A stretch of 41,471 nucleotides of DNA, taken from NCBI GenBank assembly GCA_019058015.1, contig JAHLWH010000117.1:1-41471 (forward strand), in the 5' to 3' direction. Each line of letters starts with the position of its first letter. Position 1 is the stretch's first letter. Source of the stretch: Promethearchaeota archaeon (GTDB lineage: Archaea > Asgardarchaeota > Lokiarchaeia > Sigyniarchaeales > SOKP01). Made by a program: the position numbers and the translations under genes. Below are positions 28,151 through 35,695 of the stretch, one piece after another. The notes below the pieces were generated by a model. That model was not told where the DNA came from, ran no database searches, and worked only from the letters and a program-made list of their open reading frames with translations.

Positions 28151-28440
28151 AAATTTTTATAACATATTTCCATTCTTACCACCCGTCACCAATAAGCGTA
28201 AATTTTTTGATTTACGACTGCTCCATCCCTGGCCTGGTCGGGTTCATCATCAATTGAGTATATCTCTCCTACAAGAAATATCTCAAAAATAACTTACCTA
28301 ATTGGGCGAATGGATCATTGAAACATTAAATATGTATAAAAATCATTTTTAATTCCTCAGATCATTTCTCAGTCCGTTATAGAGCATTTACGGTCCACCC
28401 AGTATAGGGCTTCAGGAATTGCCCTAGATTCCCACGATCA
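28151..28440 (-). ncRNA. ffs: SRP RNA (7S)
   Basis: The helix 8 signature is unmistakable on the minus strand: GATGAACCCGACCAGG, then GCCAGGGATGGAGCAG, matching the SRP54-binding loop pattern GAACC..CCAGG..GNRA..GGAGCAG. The tetraloop is GGGA. Upstream, the Alu-domain part has a GGGCAATTCCTGAAGCCC hairpin and a GGACTGAG segment. The ends are set by the TATA box and the T-run; a length near 290-300 nt is normal for archaea. It forms the signal recognition particle with SRP54 and SRP19. The gene converges on 27699-28118. Confidence 0.88.
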
Positions 28441-28460
28441 ATAATAATATTTTTATTAAC

Positions 28461-28470
28461 AAATATAAAG
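28461..28470 (-). promoter_or_regulatory. TATA box of the SRP RNA gene
   Basis: The minus strand reads CTTTATATTT, about 25 nt before the predicted first base near 28438-28440. Confidence 0.5.
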
Positions 28471-28543
28471 CTTATTATAAATGTAAAAAGGTTTTAAATA
28501 ATTAATTTAAAAAAATCCAATGAAAATCAATTAGAAAATGAAA

Positions 28544-29035
28544 TTAAAATCTTTTTTTTTCAATTTTGAAAATACAGCATCTCTTTTCCGTATCTATTAT
28601 CATACACTCTATCTCTGAAACAGAAGCACGATATAGTGCAAATTCTCCAAAACCAGACAATATTCCAGATATGAAATAACAGGTATATTTAAACTTATTC
28701 TCCATGTATGATGAAATATTATGAAATAATTTTAAAATTATAACTTCCTCCGTTATTTCTTGAGGTTCAATTTTCCCCCATCCCATATTGCTAAACATTT
28801 CACAAAATAGTTCTGTTAAATCCTTAAGAGTCTTAGGTTTTAAATTTTCTTCCCAAATTTCTATTAAAACCCTGCCCATTTTTTTACCTAACCATATCAG
28901 TAAAGGTTTTACTCCCTCACCATATATAGATGATAACAAATCTATAATCTGAGGAGGAAAAAATACAAATCTCTGATTAAATAATCTGTATATTCCATCA
29001 GAATATTCTAATCCCTTTAATTTCAAATCTTTCAT
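28544..29035 (-). CDS. V4R-domain protein (Bet3/TRAPP-like fold)
   Basis: 163 residues. The C-terminal half has the V4R pattern: CYFISGILSGFGEFALYRASVS, then a cysteine-containing strand pair (EIECMIIDTEKRCCIFKIEKK). The N-terminal half is helical (GEGVKPLLIWLGKKMGRVLIEIWEE). V4R domains share a fold with the Bet3 subunit of the eukaryotic TRAPP vesicle-tethering complex and also bind small ligands in bacterial regulators. The usual Gly-Asp before the last Cys is changed to Glu-Lys here. Function is open: ligand sensor or trafficking-like adaptor. It stands alone. Confidence 0.7.
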   Translation of the reverse strand: MKDLKLKGLEYSDGIYRLFNQRFVFFPPQIIDLLSSIYGEGVKPLLIWLGKKMGRVLIEIWEENLKPKTLKDLTELFCEMFSNMGWGKIEPQEITEEVIILKLFHNISSYMENKFKYTCYFISGILSGFGEFALYRASVSEIECMIIDTEKRCCIFKIEKKRF

Positions 29036-29130
29036 CTTTTCATACGCAGTGAGATTTTTTAAAAATAATTAATATGTTTTTAAAATATTTTCACAAGTTT
29101 TTATAATTATTTATCTGATCTCTTTTGATC

Positions 29131-29421
29131 ATGTTAAATTATAATCTGTCAATAATTATCGTTTTATTATCTTTTTTGTTTATTATCTTTATTTTTTCAA
29201 TATTTGCTACTAATATAGATGCAATGTTCATATTTATTATATACATGATCTTAATTATCTATTTGAATCTAATCATTTTACAAAATTATATTGATTTAAA
29301 AAATTCTAGTAATCTCCTCAATTTTAATTTATTAACATTTCTAGCAAATCTCTCTTTTATTTGTGAATTTTTTATTGGAATCTTTATTTTAATTCAAATA
29401 ATATACAAATTCATTAGTTAA
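29131..29421 (+). CDS. Small integral membrane protein
   Basis: The ATG at 29131 is preferred over the TTG two codons upstream. 96 residues with three strongly hydrophobic segments (LSIIIVLLSFLFIIFIFSIF, MFIFIIYMILIIYLNLIIL, LANLSFICEFFIGIFILIQ) and little else. No family recognised. Its last 8 nt overlap the end of the convergent TadC-like gene. It could belong to the pilus region but is on the opposite strand. Confidence 0.5.
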   Translation: MLNYNLSIIIVLLSFLFIIFIFSIFATNIDAMFIFIIYMILIIYLNLIILQNYIDLKNSSNLLNFNLLTFLANLSFICEFFIGIFILIQIIYKFIS

Positions 29422-30973
29422 AATTTAGGAGATATACAGAATTGAAACTAATTGAAAGAATGATTATAAAAATTAACACAAAAAATAGATTGGACGTAAA
29501 TACAATAATTTTTTTAAATTCTATGTTGATAATTTTAGAAAAATAATAAATACTTATAGTGTTACTTAATAAAAAGGATCCAAATAAGAATATCAGATCA
29601 AATGAATTAAAGTTATCATAAAAAGGAATAGTTATGGTAAATTCTGGATTATATAAAAGATCAATATAATAAAAAAAAGATGGAAATACACCAGAAATAA
29701 CCCCAAGAATAAATGGTAATAAAAAAATAAAGATTAAACTTTTAAATTTTTCACCTTTAATAATAATTCGTTTTCGCTTTTCTAATTTTTGATGCATTGA
29801 GATAATTTCTAATAGATCCCAAATTTTATTTGCAGTATGATATGTATCTTCATGGATCATTTTTTTTATTACATTTAAAATCAGTTTGCAACGTGGTGAT
29901 TTTAGATTAAAAATAAATGAATCAAGCATCTCTTTTATTGATATTGAATTCTTAATCAATAATGAAATGGGGTGTTCTAATTTTTTCTGAAAAGATTTGG
30001 GTGTTTTTTTATACGCATAATATAATGCAAGCTCCGGTGATGTTTTCCTTGATAACATAATTGCAAAGTTTTTTAAAAATAATAAAAAATCATTAAACTC
30101 TCTTCTATTATTTTTAGACTCAGAGCTTAAAATCCCTAATAATTTTATATCCTCATTTAAAAATTTTGATGATAAATATCTAATAATAATGAAATAGAGA
30201 GGTATGATAAAGATTAATGAGAAAGATTTGATTTCTTGAAGTATTATGAGAAAACAGCTTCCTATCGGGAAAAATAAGCCTATAAAGAATATTATACTTA
30301 ATTTTGATTCAATGCTTCGAATAAATGTTTCAAATAAATCTTCTGAATATGAGTATTCATTTATTTTAACTAAATTAGTATCTTCAAAATTATTAGAGAC
30401 TAAGTCATTTATAAAACTTTGAAAATTTTTTGAAATGATATTTAAATTTTCTAACTCATTCTCTGGATTTTTGCCAAATTGTATTTTTCTTATAATTGAT
30501 TTAAAATAATTAGAAATAGGATAATTATAATTAGAAATAGACTCAATAAAATTAATACATTTATCGGAAATTGATGTAAAAAGGGAATTAATGAGAGAAA
30601 AATCTAAAATAATTAATTTTAAGTAAGCATTAATATTCAACTCTTCATTTTTTAATCTTTTATATAAATATACATTAAATATGTATGTAATTATTATAGA
30701 AGAAATAAGAGAAAATAGGCAACTTATTTGAATTACAAACTGACTCTCCAGGATTTTAAAAATGATATTGAAATAAATCGAAAAAATAAAAAATAAGAAA
30801 TAAAAAGTTAAAAAAACTAAAGTAGTTGCTTTATTTATATCGCTAATTAATAAATTATATTTAACAAAAATTATTTTTGAATATCTTGAATTTAGCTTTT
30901 TAATTTTAAATTGTGGAAATTTTTTATTTCGGAAGAAAAAACAAAAATTGCAATATAAATTAAGAAAACTAAT
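29414..30973 (-). CDS. TadC/FlaJ-like pilus platform membrane protein, probably with an AUU start
   Basis: The C-terminal part (from the TTG at 30640) has the T2SSF/FlaJ pattern: cytoplasmic helices rich in Lys (LLFLKNFAIMLSRKTSPELALYYAYKK, then KKMIHEDTYHTANKIW) and paired membrane helices near the end. The same frame stays open 333 nt upstream and encodes further TadC-like sequence, including two membrane segments (LVFLTFYFLFFIF and VIQISCLFSLISSIIITYIF). It reaches a stop at 30980-30982 without passing an ATG, GTG or TTG. The best start is ATT at 30973, six bases after GGTGA (30980-30984). The product would be 519 residues. It follows the pilin-like gene by 19 nt. A frameshift or sequencing error upstream is the main alternative. 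Confidence 0.8.
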   Translation of the reverse strand: MSFLNLYCNFCFFFRNKKFPQFKIKKLNSRYSKIIFVKYNLLISDINKATTLVFLTFYFLFFIFSIYFNIIFKILESQFVIQISCLFSLISSIIITYIFNVYLYKRLKNEELNINAYLKLIILDFSLINSLFTSISDKCINFIESISNYNYPISNYFKSIIRKIQFGKNPENELENLNIISKNFQSFINDLVSNNFEDTNLVKINEYSYSEDLFETFIRSIESKLSIIFFIGLFFPIGSCFLIILQEIKSFSLIFIIPLYFIIIRYLSSKFLNEDIKLLGILSSESKNNRREFNDFLLFLKNFAIMLSRKTSPELALYYAYKKTPKSFQKKLEHPISLLIKNSISIKEMLDSFIFNLKSPRCKLILNVIKKMIHEDTYHTANKIWDLLEIISMHQKLEKRKRIIIKGEKFKSLIFIFLLPFILGVISGVFPSFFYYIDLLYNPEFTITIPFYDNFNSFDLIFLFGSFLLSNTISIYYFSKIINIEFKKIIVFTSNLFFVLIFIIILSISFNSVYLLNFN

Positions 30974-30979
30974 AAAATC

Positions 30980-30984
30980 TCACC
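30980..30984 (-). promoter_or_regulatory. Ribosome-binding site supporting an ATT start
   Basis: GGTGA on the minus strand, six bases before ATT 30973. It fits the archaeal 16S 3' end and sits where no standard start codon follows in the TadC-like frame. Confidence 0.5.
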
Positions 30985-30992
30985 TTTTATTT

Positions 30993-31394
30993 TTATAAAA
31001 AATTTATGAAAATTACTTCTGAAATAATGTATATTTTTAAAATGTGATAACCTGGATTTTCATAAAAAAAATTCAAAAATTGGTAAATAAATTCGTACGT
31101 ATATTCATATTCAATATTATTTAAGATAAATGTATATTTTATTTTATTACCAGAAGCTAATATACTAAAATTTTCTGGCATCTCAATAACGCAACTAAAA
31201 TTTAAAGAGGGATTTTCAATTGTTCTTGTTATTCCAGAGTTAATAATAGATATACATATTAAATTATTTTTAATATCCGACTCAATATTGTAATTCTCGA
31301 TAAATTTAAAAAAGGGAGTAATTATAGAAAGAAAAATAACCAATAATGTAATTCCAAATCCAATCATAAGGGACTTCTCTAAAATTTCTGTCAT
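30993..31394 (-). CDS. Pilin-like membrane protein in the pilus operon
   Basis: 133 residues. A short polar N-terminus (MTEILEKS) precedes one hydrophobic helix (LMIGFGITLLVIFLSIITPFF), followed by a beta-rich outer domain (SLNFSCVIEMPENFSILASGNKIKYTF). The layout is that of archaeal minor pilins or FlaF/FlaG-type stator proteins; there is no clear prepilin cleavage site. The start overlaps the ATPase stop by 4 nt (ATGA), so translation is coupled, and the TadC-like gene follows at once. Confidence 0.7.
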   Translation of the reverse strand: MTEILEKSLMIGFGITLLVIFLSIITPFFKFIENYNIESDIKNNLICISIINSGITRTIENPSLNFSCVIEMPENFSILASGNKIKYTFILNNIEYEYTYEFIYQFLNFFYENPGYHILKIYIISEVIFINFL

Positions 31395-33577
31395 AGCATA
31401 GTTTTATTAAAATTTTTAAATTTAAAATCCCCTTTTTTTAAATTCTTTTTGATTTTCTCCCAAAATTTAATTAATTCCAAATAATTATTTTTAGATGCAA
31501 AAAATCCAATAATATTGAAAAATGAAACTAAATCTGAGATTTTATTCGATCTAAATTTGGAAAGGAAATCAAAAATTTCTTTAAATAGGTCTATCATTAG
31601 ATAAAAATCTTCTTCTGGTAGATGCTCATACTTTATTATTTTTTTTAATATATTAGTTTGATAAAGGTTCTTTTTCCTCATCCAATTATTTGTCATTGGA
31701 TTATAATCAAAAATCTTTTCAACAAAAATTCCGTTATTTACACTAATTTCTATAATTGCCACGATCTTTCGACCAATTGGTAATTTTTTCATTAAAATAA
31801 TTAGATCTAAATCATTCAAACATATTTTTTCAATTTTAAAATGATAAAGGAACCGATTAATTAATGCGGAAATATCTTTTGAATGAATTGTTTGAAACCC
31901 TCTTAATCCTGCGCTTAAACAGTGAAATAAAGCTTTGCACTCCTCCATTGTAAGAATCTCGCCCAAAAAAATAACATCCGGAGTTCTATGTAATAAGGTT
32001 TGAATTAAATTACTTTTTGTAAATTGAGAATTTTCTGTAATTTCTAATGATTGAGTTTTATATTTTACTTGATGCATATTGAATTTTAATTCATCTAATG
32101 ATTCAACAGCATTTTCGACATAAATCTTTCGAAATTCTTTAGGCGTTAATAGATCAAAGGCATTAATCAGAGTTGTTTTTCCTGTGTCTGTTTCTCCAGT
32201 TACTGTTAAATTTATTCTCTTGAGAATGCAAAAGTATAAAAACGAAGCAATTTCCGAGGATAAAGTTTGATAAAATATTAAATCAGGAATTGAAAAAATA
32301 TTCTTATTCAATTTTCTTATGTCTAAACAAAATCCATTCAATTGCAATGGGAAAATATCAATTGAAAATCTACAATAAAAATAATTATTTTTTATAACAG
32401 TTTTAACACTAGGATGTTTTATATCAAGTCTTTCTCTACTATATAATCTTAAAAATGTTTTAATTCTCTCAATTTCTTCCAAATTAAAGCTAATTTCTGT
32501 TCGACATCGCCCATATATTTGATGATTAAGATATATTTTATCATTTGGCTGATCTAAAAATATTTCTTCAAGATAATCATCAATTAAAAGTGGGAATAGT
32601 TTTTTAATGTTAAGTATATTAATAGATGATAAAAAAGATAATTTATGCTTTTCATTGGTTGATATATTTGGCATAATTTCATTCAAATAAATTAGTGAAT
32701 GTTTTAAAAGTAAATCAACCAATTCTTGAAATGTGAGAATTTTATCAATTTTTAATAATTTTAAATAGAAACTAATTTTATTTATTATTTCTTTATAATA
32801 CTCAAATTTATTGGGATTTTCGAAAAAGATTTCAACTCTATATAATTTCTCATTATGATATTTCCAATTATAAATGGATATCTGAAAATATTTACTTGCT
32901 CCAATAAAATATGTTTTTAAAAGATTTTTATTTTCAATCAGATTTTCAGTAATGCATAACTTACAATGAGTTTTTGCGTTTTCAGTAAATCTTTCTCTTG
33001 AATGATCCAAATCAAATGTCTTTTGCGAGTTTATTAGAAATTTAATAAGATTTAACGAATCTAAGAGTAATAAGATTTTTTTAATATTATCATTTAACTC
33101 ATTAATCCATTTTTGAAAAGAAAGTTCATGGGAATTTTTTTTTAAATTTAACTCAAGTTGTTTCCCCAATTTCTCATATAAAAAAAAAGGATCGATTTTT
33201 CTTAAATTTATATTAAAATCTAACTCTAATTCAAAATTTCTAAAGTTTTTTCTGTCCGTTTGTACTAACTTTTGAATTTTTTTAAATATTTTTTTCAAAT
33301 GTTTAAAATATTTAATATAATCCAAAAAATATGAAATATATTCATCTTCAATTATTTTATGATTTTGATGGTCAAATATTGTATTTATCGTTTTATTTTG
33401 ATATTTTATTAAACAATTTATCAAACAAATACGACATTTACTATTAAATAAATGCGAACAATTTTTAAGATGAAAATTAGAACAGTTTAAACAATTAATT
33501 TTAATATTCCACAGTTTTCCATCATAGTTTTCTGAGAATACTGGGATTAGAAAGCAATTTTTAAGATTTTTATACAT
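31391..33577 (-). CDS. TadA/FlaI-family secretion ATPase with cysteine-rich N-terminus
   Basis: A 728-residue type II/IV secretion hexameric ATPase. Walker A is GETDTGKTTL near 460, the Walker B region is DVIFLGEIL near 531, and the His box is FQTIHSKD near 555. An N-terminal domain of about 400 residues precedes the core, longer than usual. Its first 60 residues hold a cluster of cysteines (CLNCSNFHLKNC, then C..CLINC), likely a zinc site, and HCKLC lies near 208. It powers pilus assembly with the TadC-like protein encoded two genes downstream. The Arg of the core GRCRTEISF and the ERLDIKHPSVKT region are typical of TadA/FlaI. Confidence 0.92.
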   Translation of the reverse strand: MYKNLKNCFLIPVFSENYDGKLWNIKINCLNCSNFHLKNCSHLFNSKCRICLINCLIKYQNKTINTIFDHQNHKIIEDEYISYFLDYIKYFKHLKKIFKKIQKLVQTDRKNFRNFELELDFNINLRKIDPFFLYEKLGKQLELNLKKNSHELSFQKWINELNDNIKKILLLLDSLNLIKFLINSQKTFDLDHSRERFTENAKTHCKLCITENLIENKNLLKTYFIGASKYFQISIYNWKYHNEKLYRVEIFFENPNKFEYYKEIINKISFYLKLLKIDKILTFQELVDLLLKHSLIYLNEIMPNISTNEKHKLSFLSSINILNIKKLFPLLIDDYLEEIFLDQPNDKIYLNHQIYGRCRTEISFNLEEIERIKTFLRLYSRERLDIKHPSVKTVIKNNYFYCRFSIDIFPLQLNGFCLDIRKLNKNIFSIPDLIFYQTLSSEIASFLYFCILKRINLTVTGETDTGKTTLINAFDLLTPKEFRKIYVENAVESLDELKFNMHQVKYKTQSLEITENSQFTKSNLIQTLLHRTPDVIFLGEILTMEECKALFHCLSAGLRGFQTIHSKDISALINRFLYHFKIEKICLNDLDLIILMKKLPIGRKIVAIIEISVNNGIFVEKIFDYNPMTNNWMRKKNLYQTNILKKIIKYEHLPEEDFYLMIDLFKEIFDFLSKFRSNKISDLVSFFNIIGFFASKNNYLELIKFWEKIKKNLKKGDFKFKNFNKTML

Positions 33578-33665
33578 ACTAGAGTTTTTTACAAAAAATA
33601 ATTTAAATTTCTACTTTTTTCGGAGTTTTTAAGTTTAAAATTTTAAACAAAAAATGTGATATAAA

Positions 33666-33860
33666 ATGAAAATACAAATCAGAAATATAATTTATAAATT
33701 GAAAAATTTTTTAAAAGATGAAAGCGCAGGTTCTCTATTAGAATATGGACTATTAATTGGATTTAGTATCTTTATTTTCATCATTATTATTGAAATAATC
33801 TTTTCAATGTTTGAATGGACAGGCACACAGATCTCACAATTTTTTGATGTTATAGGTTAA
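33666..33860 (+). CDS. Flp-type pilin
   Basis: 64 residues. The segment LKDESAGSLLEYGLLIG aligns with the Flp/Fap pilin motif DEEGATLVEYALL: acidic stretch, small residues, Glu26-Tyr27, then one long hydrophobic helix. By this alignment cleavage would fall after Ala21, with Glu26 at +5; the residue at -1 would be Ala instead of Gly. A mature product of about 43 residues is typical for Flp. It is divergent from the ATPase gene across 88 bp, so pilin and machinery probably share a control region. The prepilin peptidase at 25793 is the likely processor. Confidence 0.8.
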   Translation: MKIQIRNIIYKLKNFLKDESAGSLLEYGLLIGFSIFIFIIIIEIIFSMFEWTGTQISQFFDVIG

Positions 33861-33898
33861 TTTGAGGTGCCACTCTTATTTCACAGAACTTAAAATCT

Positions 33899-34093
33899 AT
33901 GAATTTAGACAAAAATCTTTTAAATGAAATAATAAATCTAATTAAAAATAAATTAGCAAATAAGAGACAAATAATGTATTGTGATGTTATCAACTATATA
34001 GTTAGATCCAAATTAAAAGGCAAATCTTATGATAAGATAATAATTTGGTGTACCTATAATATCCGATTAGGAAATTTATATATAAATTTTTAA
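33899..34093 (+). CDS. Small hypothetical protein
   Basis: 64 residues, starting at ATG 33899, 38 nt after the pilin stop. It is basic and helical (LLNEIINLIKNKLANKRQ, then CDVINYIVRSKLKGKSYDKI). No family is recognised; the spacing suggests it may be cotranscribed with the Flp pilin. Confidence 0.4.
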   Translation: MNLDKNLLNEIINLIKNKLANKRQIMYCDVINYIVRSKLKGKSYDKIIIWCTYNIRLGNLYINF

Positions 34094-34374
34094 AATCCTC
34101 CTTCTAAATATATCACATATCAGATTACCGGTTCTTTATTTTTTTTCTAAATTTTTATAGTTAGATTGAAACCACTTTTGTAATGATTACAATCTAAACG
34201 AAATGAAGTTTAAACAAAAATTAAAAAAATGAAAAACAATTCTTTTATTAATATCTAATCCATAATGAAATTATTGATAAAAAAATTAGTATTAATGATT
34301 ATATTTTTGTAATTTGGTTATAATTAGTTATTATCAAATATTTTAAGAAAACCTTTATTTTTGGCAGATATTAT

Positions 34375-35034
34375 ATGGTGAGAGTTACAGCAGATCATCG
34401 CATATATATAAAAATTTTATACTGGGGAATGGCTAGCTCGGGTAAAACTACTATAGTGGATACTTTATATCGTCTTACAAAAGAACAAAAAAAAGATATA
34501 GAACCTACAGGAAATTTAACGAAAATTGCTATGGCAAGTGGCTCTACTCTATATTTTGATCGAGGAATTTTTCAATCTACAAAAGAACAAAAAGTATATT
34601 ATCATGTTTATACAGTTGCTGGACAAAGTCGATTTTCTCCTTTAAGAAAAAAAATATTTAAAGGAACAGATGGAGCAATATTTGTTGTAGATTCTCAAAC
34701 TCATCTCTTTGAAGATAATATTGAATCATTAAAAGAATTAAAAAAAGTAGCTAAAGGTACTTTAATTAAAGAAATTCCTTTGTTGGTAATGTTAAATAAG
34801 AAAGATTTAACAGAAACGATAAGTGCAAGTGAATTTGAGCAAATTTTAAAGGAAGAAGAATTATGGTATGAGGTACCTCATAAATTAGCGCTCTGGAATC
34901 CCATAATCTACGAGTCTTGCGCATTATATAATAAAAGAAGAGAAGTATATCGAAGTTTTTATGAATGTGCTAGGAGAACAGCATTGTATCATATATATGG
35001 AAATGGAACAGCTCCATTAGATAAAGAATCCTAA
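34375..35034 (+). CDS. MglA/Ras-superfamily small GTPase
   Basis: 219 residues. G1 is GMASSGKT (about 18-25), G3 is TVAGQSRF (TxxGQ, as in MglA TVPGQ), then GTDGAIFVVDSQ, G4 NKKD, and G5 ESCA. The segment LYFDRGIFQSTKEQKVYYHVYT matches the MglA-type switch region. No lipidation motif is evident at the C-terminus. Family members act as GDP/GTP switches with roadblock partners. It stands alone on the plus strand but lies 2.6 kb from a second MglA-like GTPase with a roadblock gene. Confidence 0.9.
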   Translation: MVRVTADHRIYIKILYWGMASSGKTTIVDTLYRLTKEQKKDIEPTGNLTKIAMASGSTLYFDRGIFQSTKEQKVYYHVYTVAGQSRFSPLRKKIFKGTDGAIFVVDSQTHLFEDNIESLKELKKVAKGTLIKEIPLLVMLNKKDLTETISASEFEQILKEEELWYEVPHKLALWNPIIYESCALYNKRREVYRSFYECARRTALYHIYGNGTAPLDKES

Positions 35035-35294
35035 AAAAACATTGAGTATAATCATCTTTTTTTCTCACGACTAAATTTTCTAGGTTCTAATTCATCATTA
35101 AATAATAATTCCTTTAAAAATTACTCTAATTAAATTCATAGCAACATATTTATTATCTCTCTTAATCTGAACTACTCAATTTTTGCTTTAATTAAAAAAT
35201 TCTAATTTAAGTTATATTTTAATTAAAAACCATTTATGAAATCTTTATTTATTTTCTCAAGCTTTTCAAACTAATATTTTTAGAGAAGATATTT

Positions 35295-35367
35295 TAATTC
35301 TCAGCGTAACTATTAATTCATCACTTATCCAATGACATCAGATTTGTCTAGTTTCATCATAGAATTA
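35295..35367 (-). ncRNA. Box C/D sRNA
   Basis: All four boxes are in order on the minus strand: C ATGATGA (35354-35360), a 12-nt guide AACTAGACAAAT, D' CTGA (35338-35341), a 12-13 nt spacer, C' GTGATGA (35318-35324), a 13-nt guide ATTAATAGTTACG, and D CTGA (35301-35304). The flanks TAATTC and GAATTA pair as a terminal stem. It would guide 2'-O-methylation with fibrillarin, Nop5 and L7Ae. The D guide pairs with 16S positions 41025-41037 of this window with one mismatch and one G-U. The D' target was not found in the visible 16S part. Confidence 0.85.
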
Positions 35368-35387
35368 TAAATAAATAAATAAATAAA
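35368..35387. repeat. TAAA microsatellite
   Basis: Five tandem TAAA units directly upstream of the C/D sRNA. It may hold or replace its TATA box. Confidence 0.6.
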
Positions 35388-35695
35388 TTAATACAACTTA
35401 ATAAAAAACTAGAATTTCTAATAGTAATTGAAAATCTCATCTTCAATTCTAAGATTTTACTAAAGGTTTAAAAAAAAAATGTTTTTTAACAAAAAAAAGC
35501 TATCTCTTAATTTCAAATAAAAATATTTAAAATTACTTTTAATCAATTTGGGCGGTTTTTTTGATCATATCGGGTGAAAAATTCCAATTGGCTATAATAA
35601 AATTGGGATCGCAAATAATAATAACTTTAATATCAAAATAATTATAAATTAAATTAATTTGTTAAATATTGATTAAAAATAATGTGATTAATTTC
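35388..35695. other. Intergenic region before the coiled-coil gene
   Basis: About 308 bp, AT-rich. One patch (about 35550-35615) is more GC-rich and holds a possible CCAATT...AATTGG hairpin next to GGGCGG and CGGGTGAAAA. It might be part of an unrecognised RNA or a regulatory site. No ORF was seen. Confidence 0.35.

Noticed and set aside
35075..35115. Second ATGATGA on the minus strand near 35090
   Set aside because: No D' or D box downstream, unlike the complete C/D sRNA at 35295-35367.
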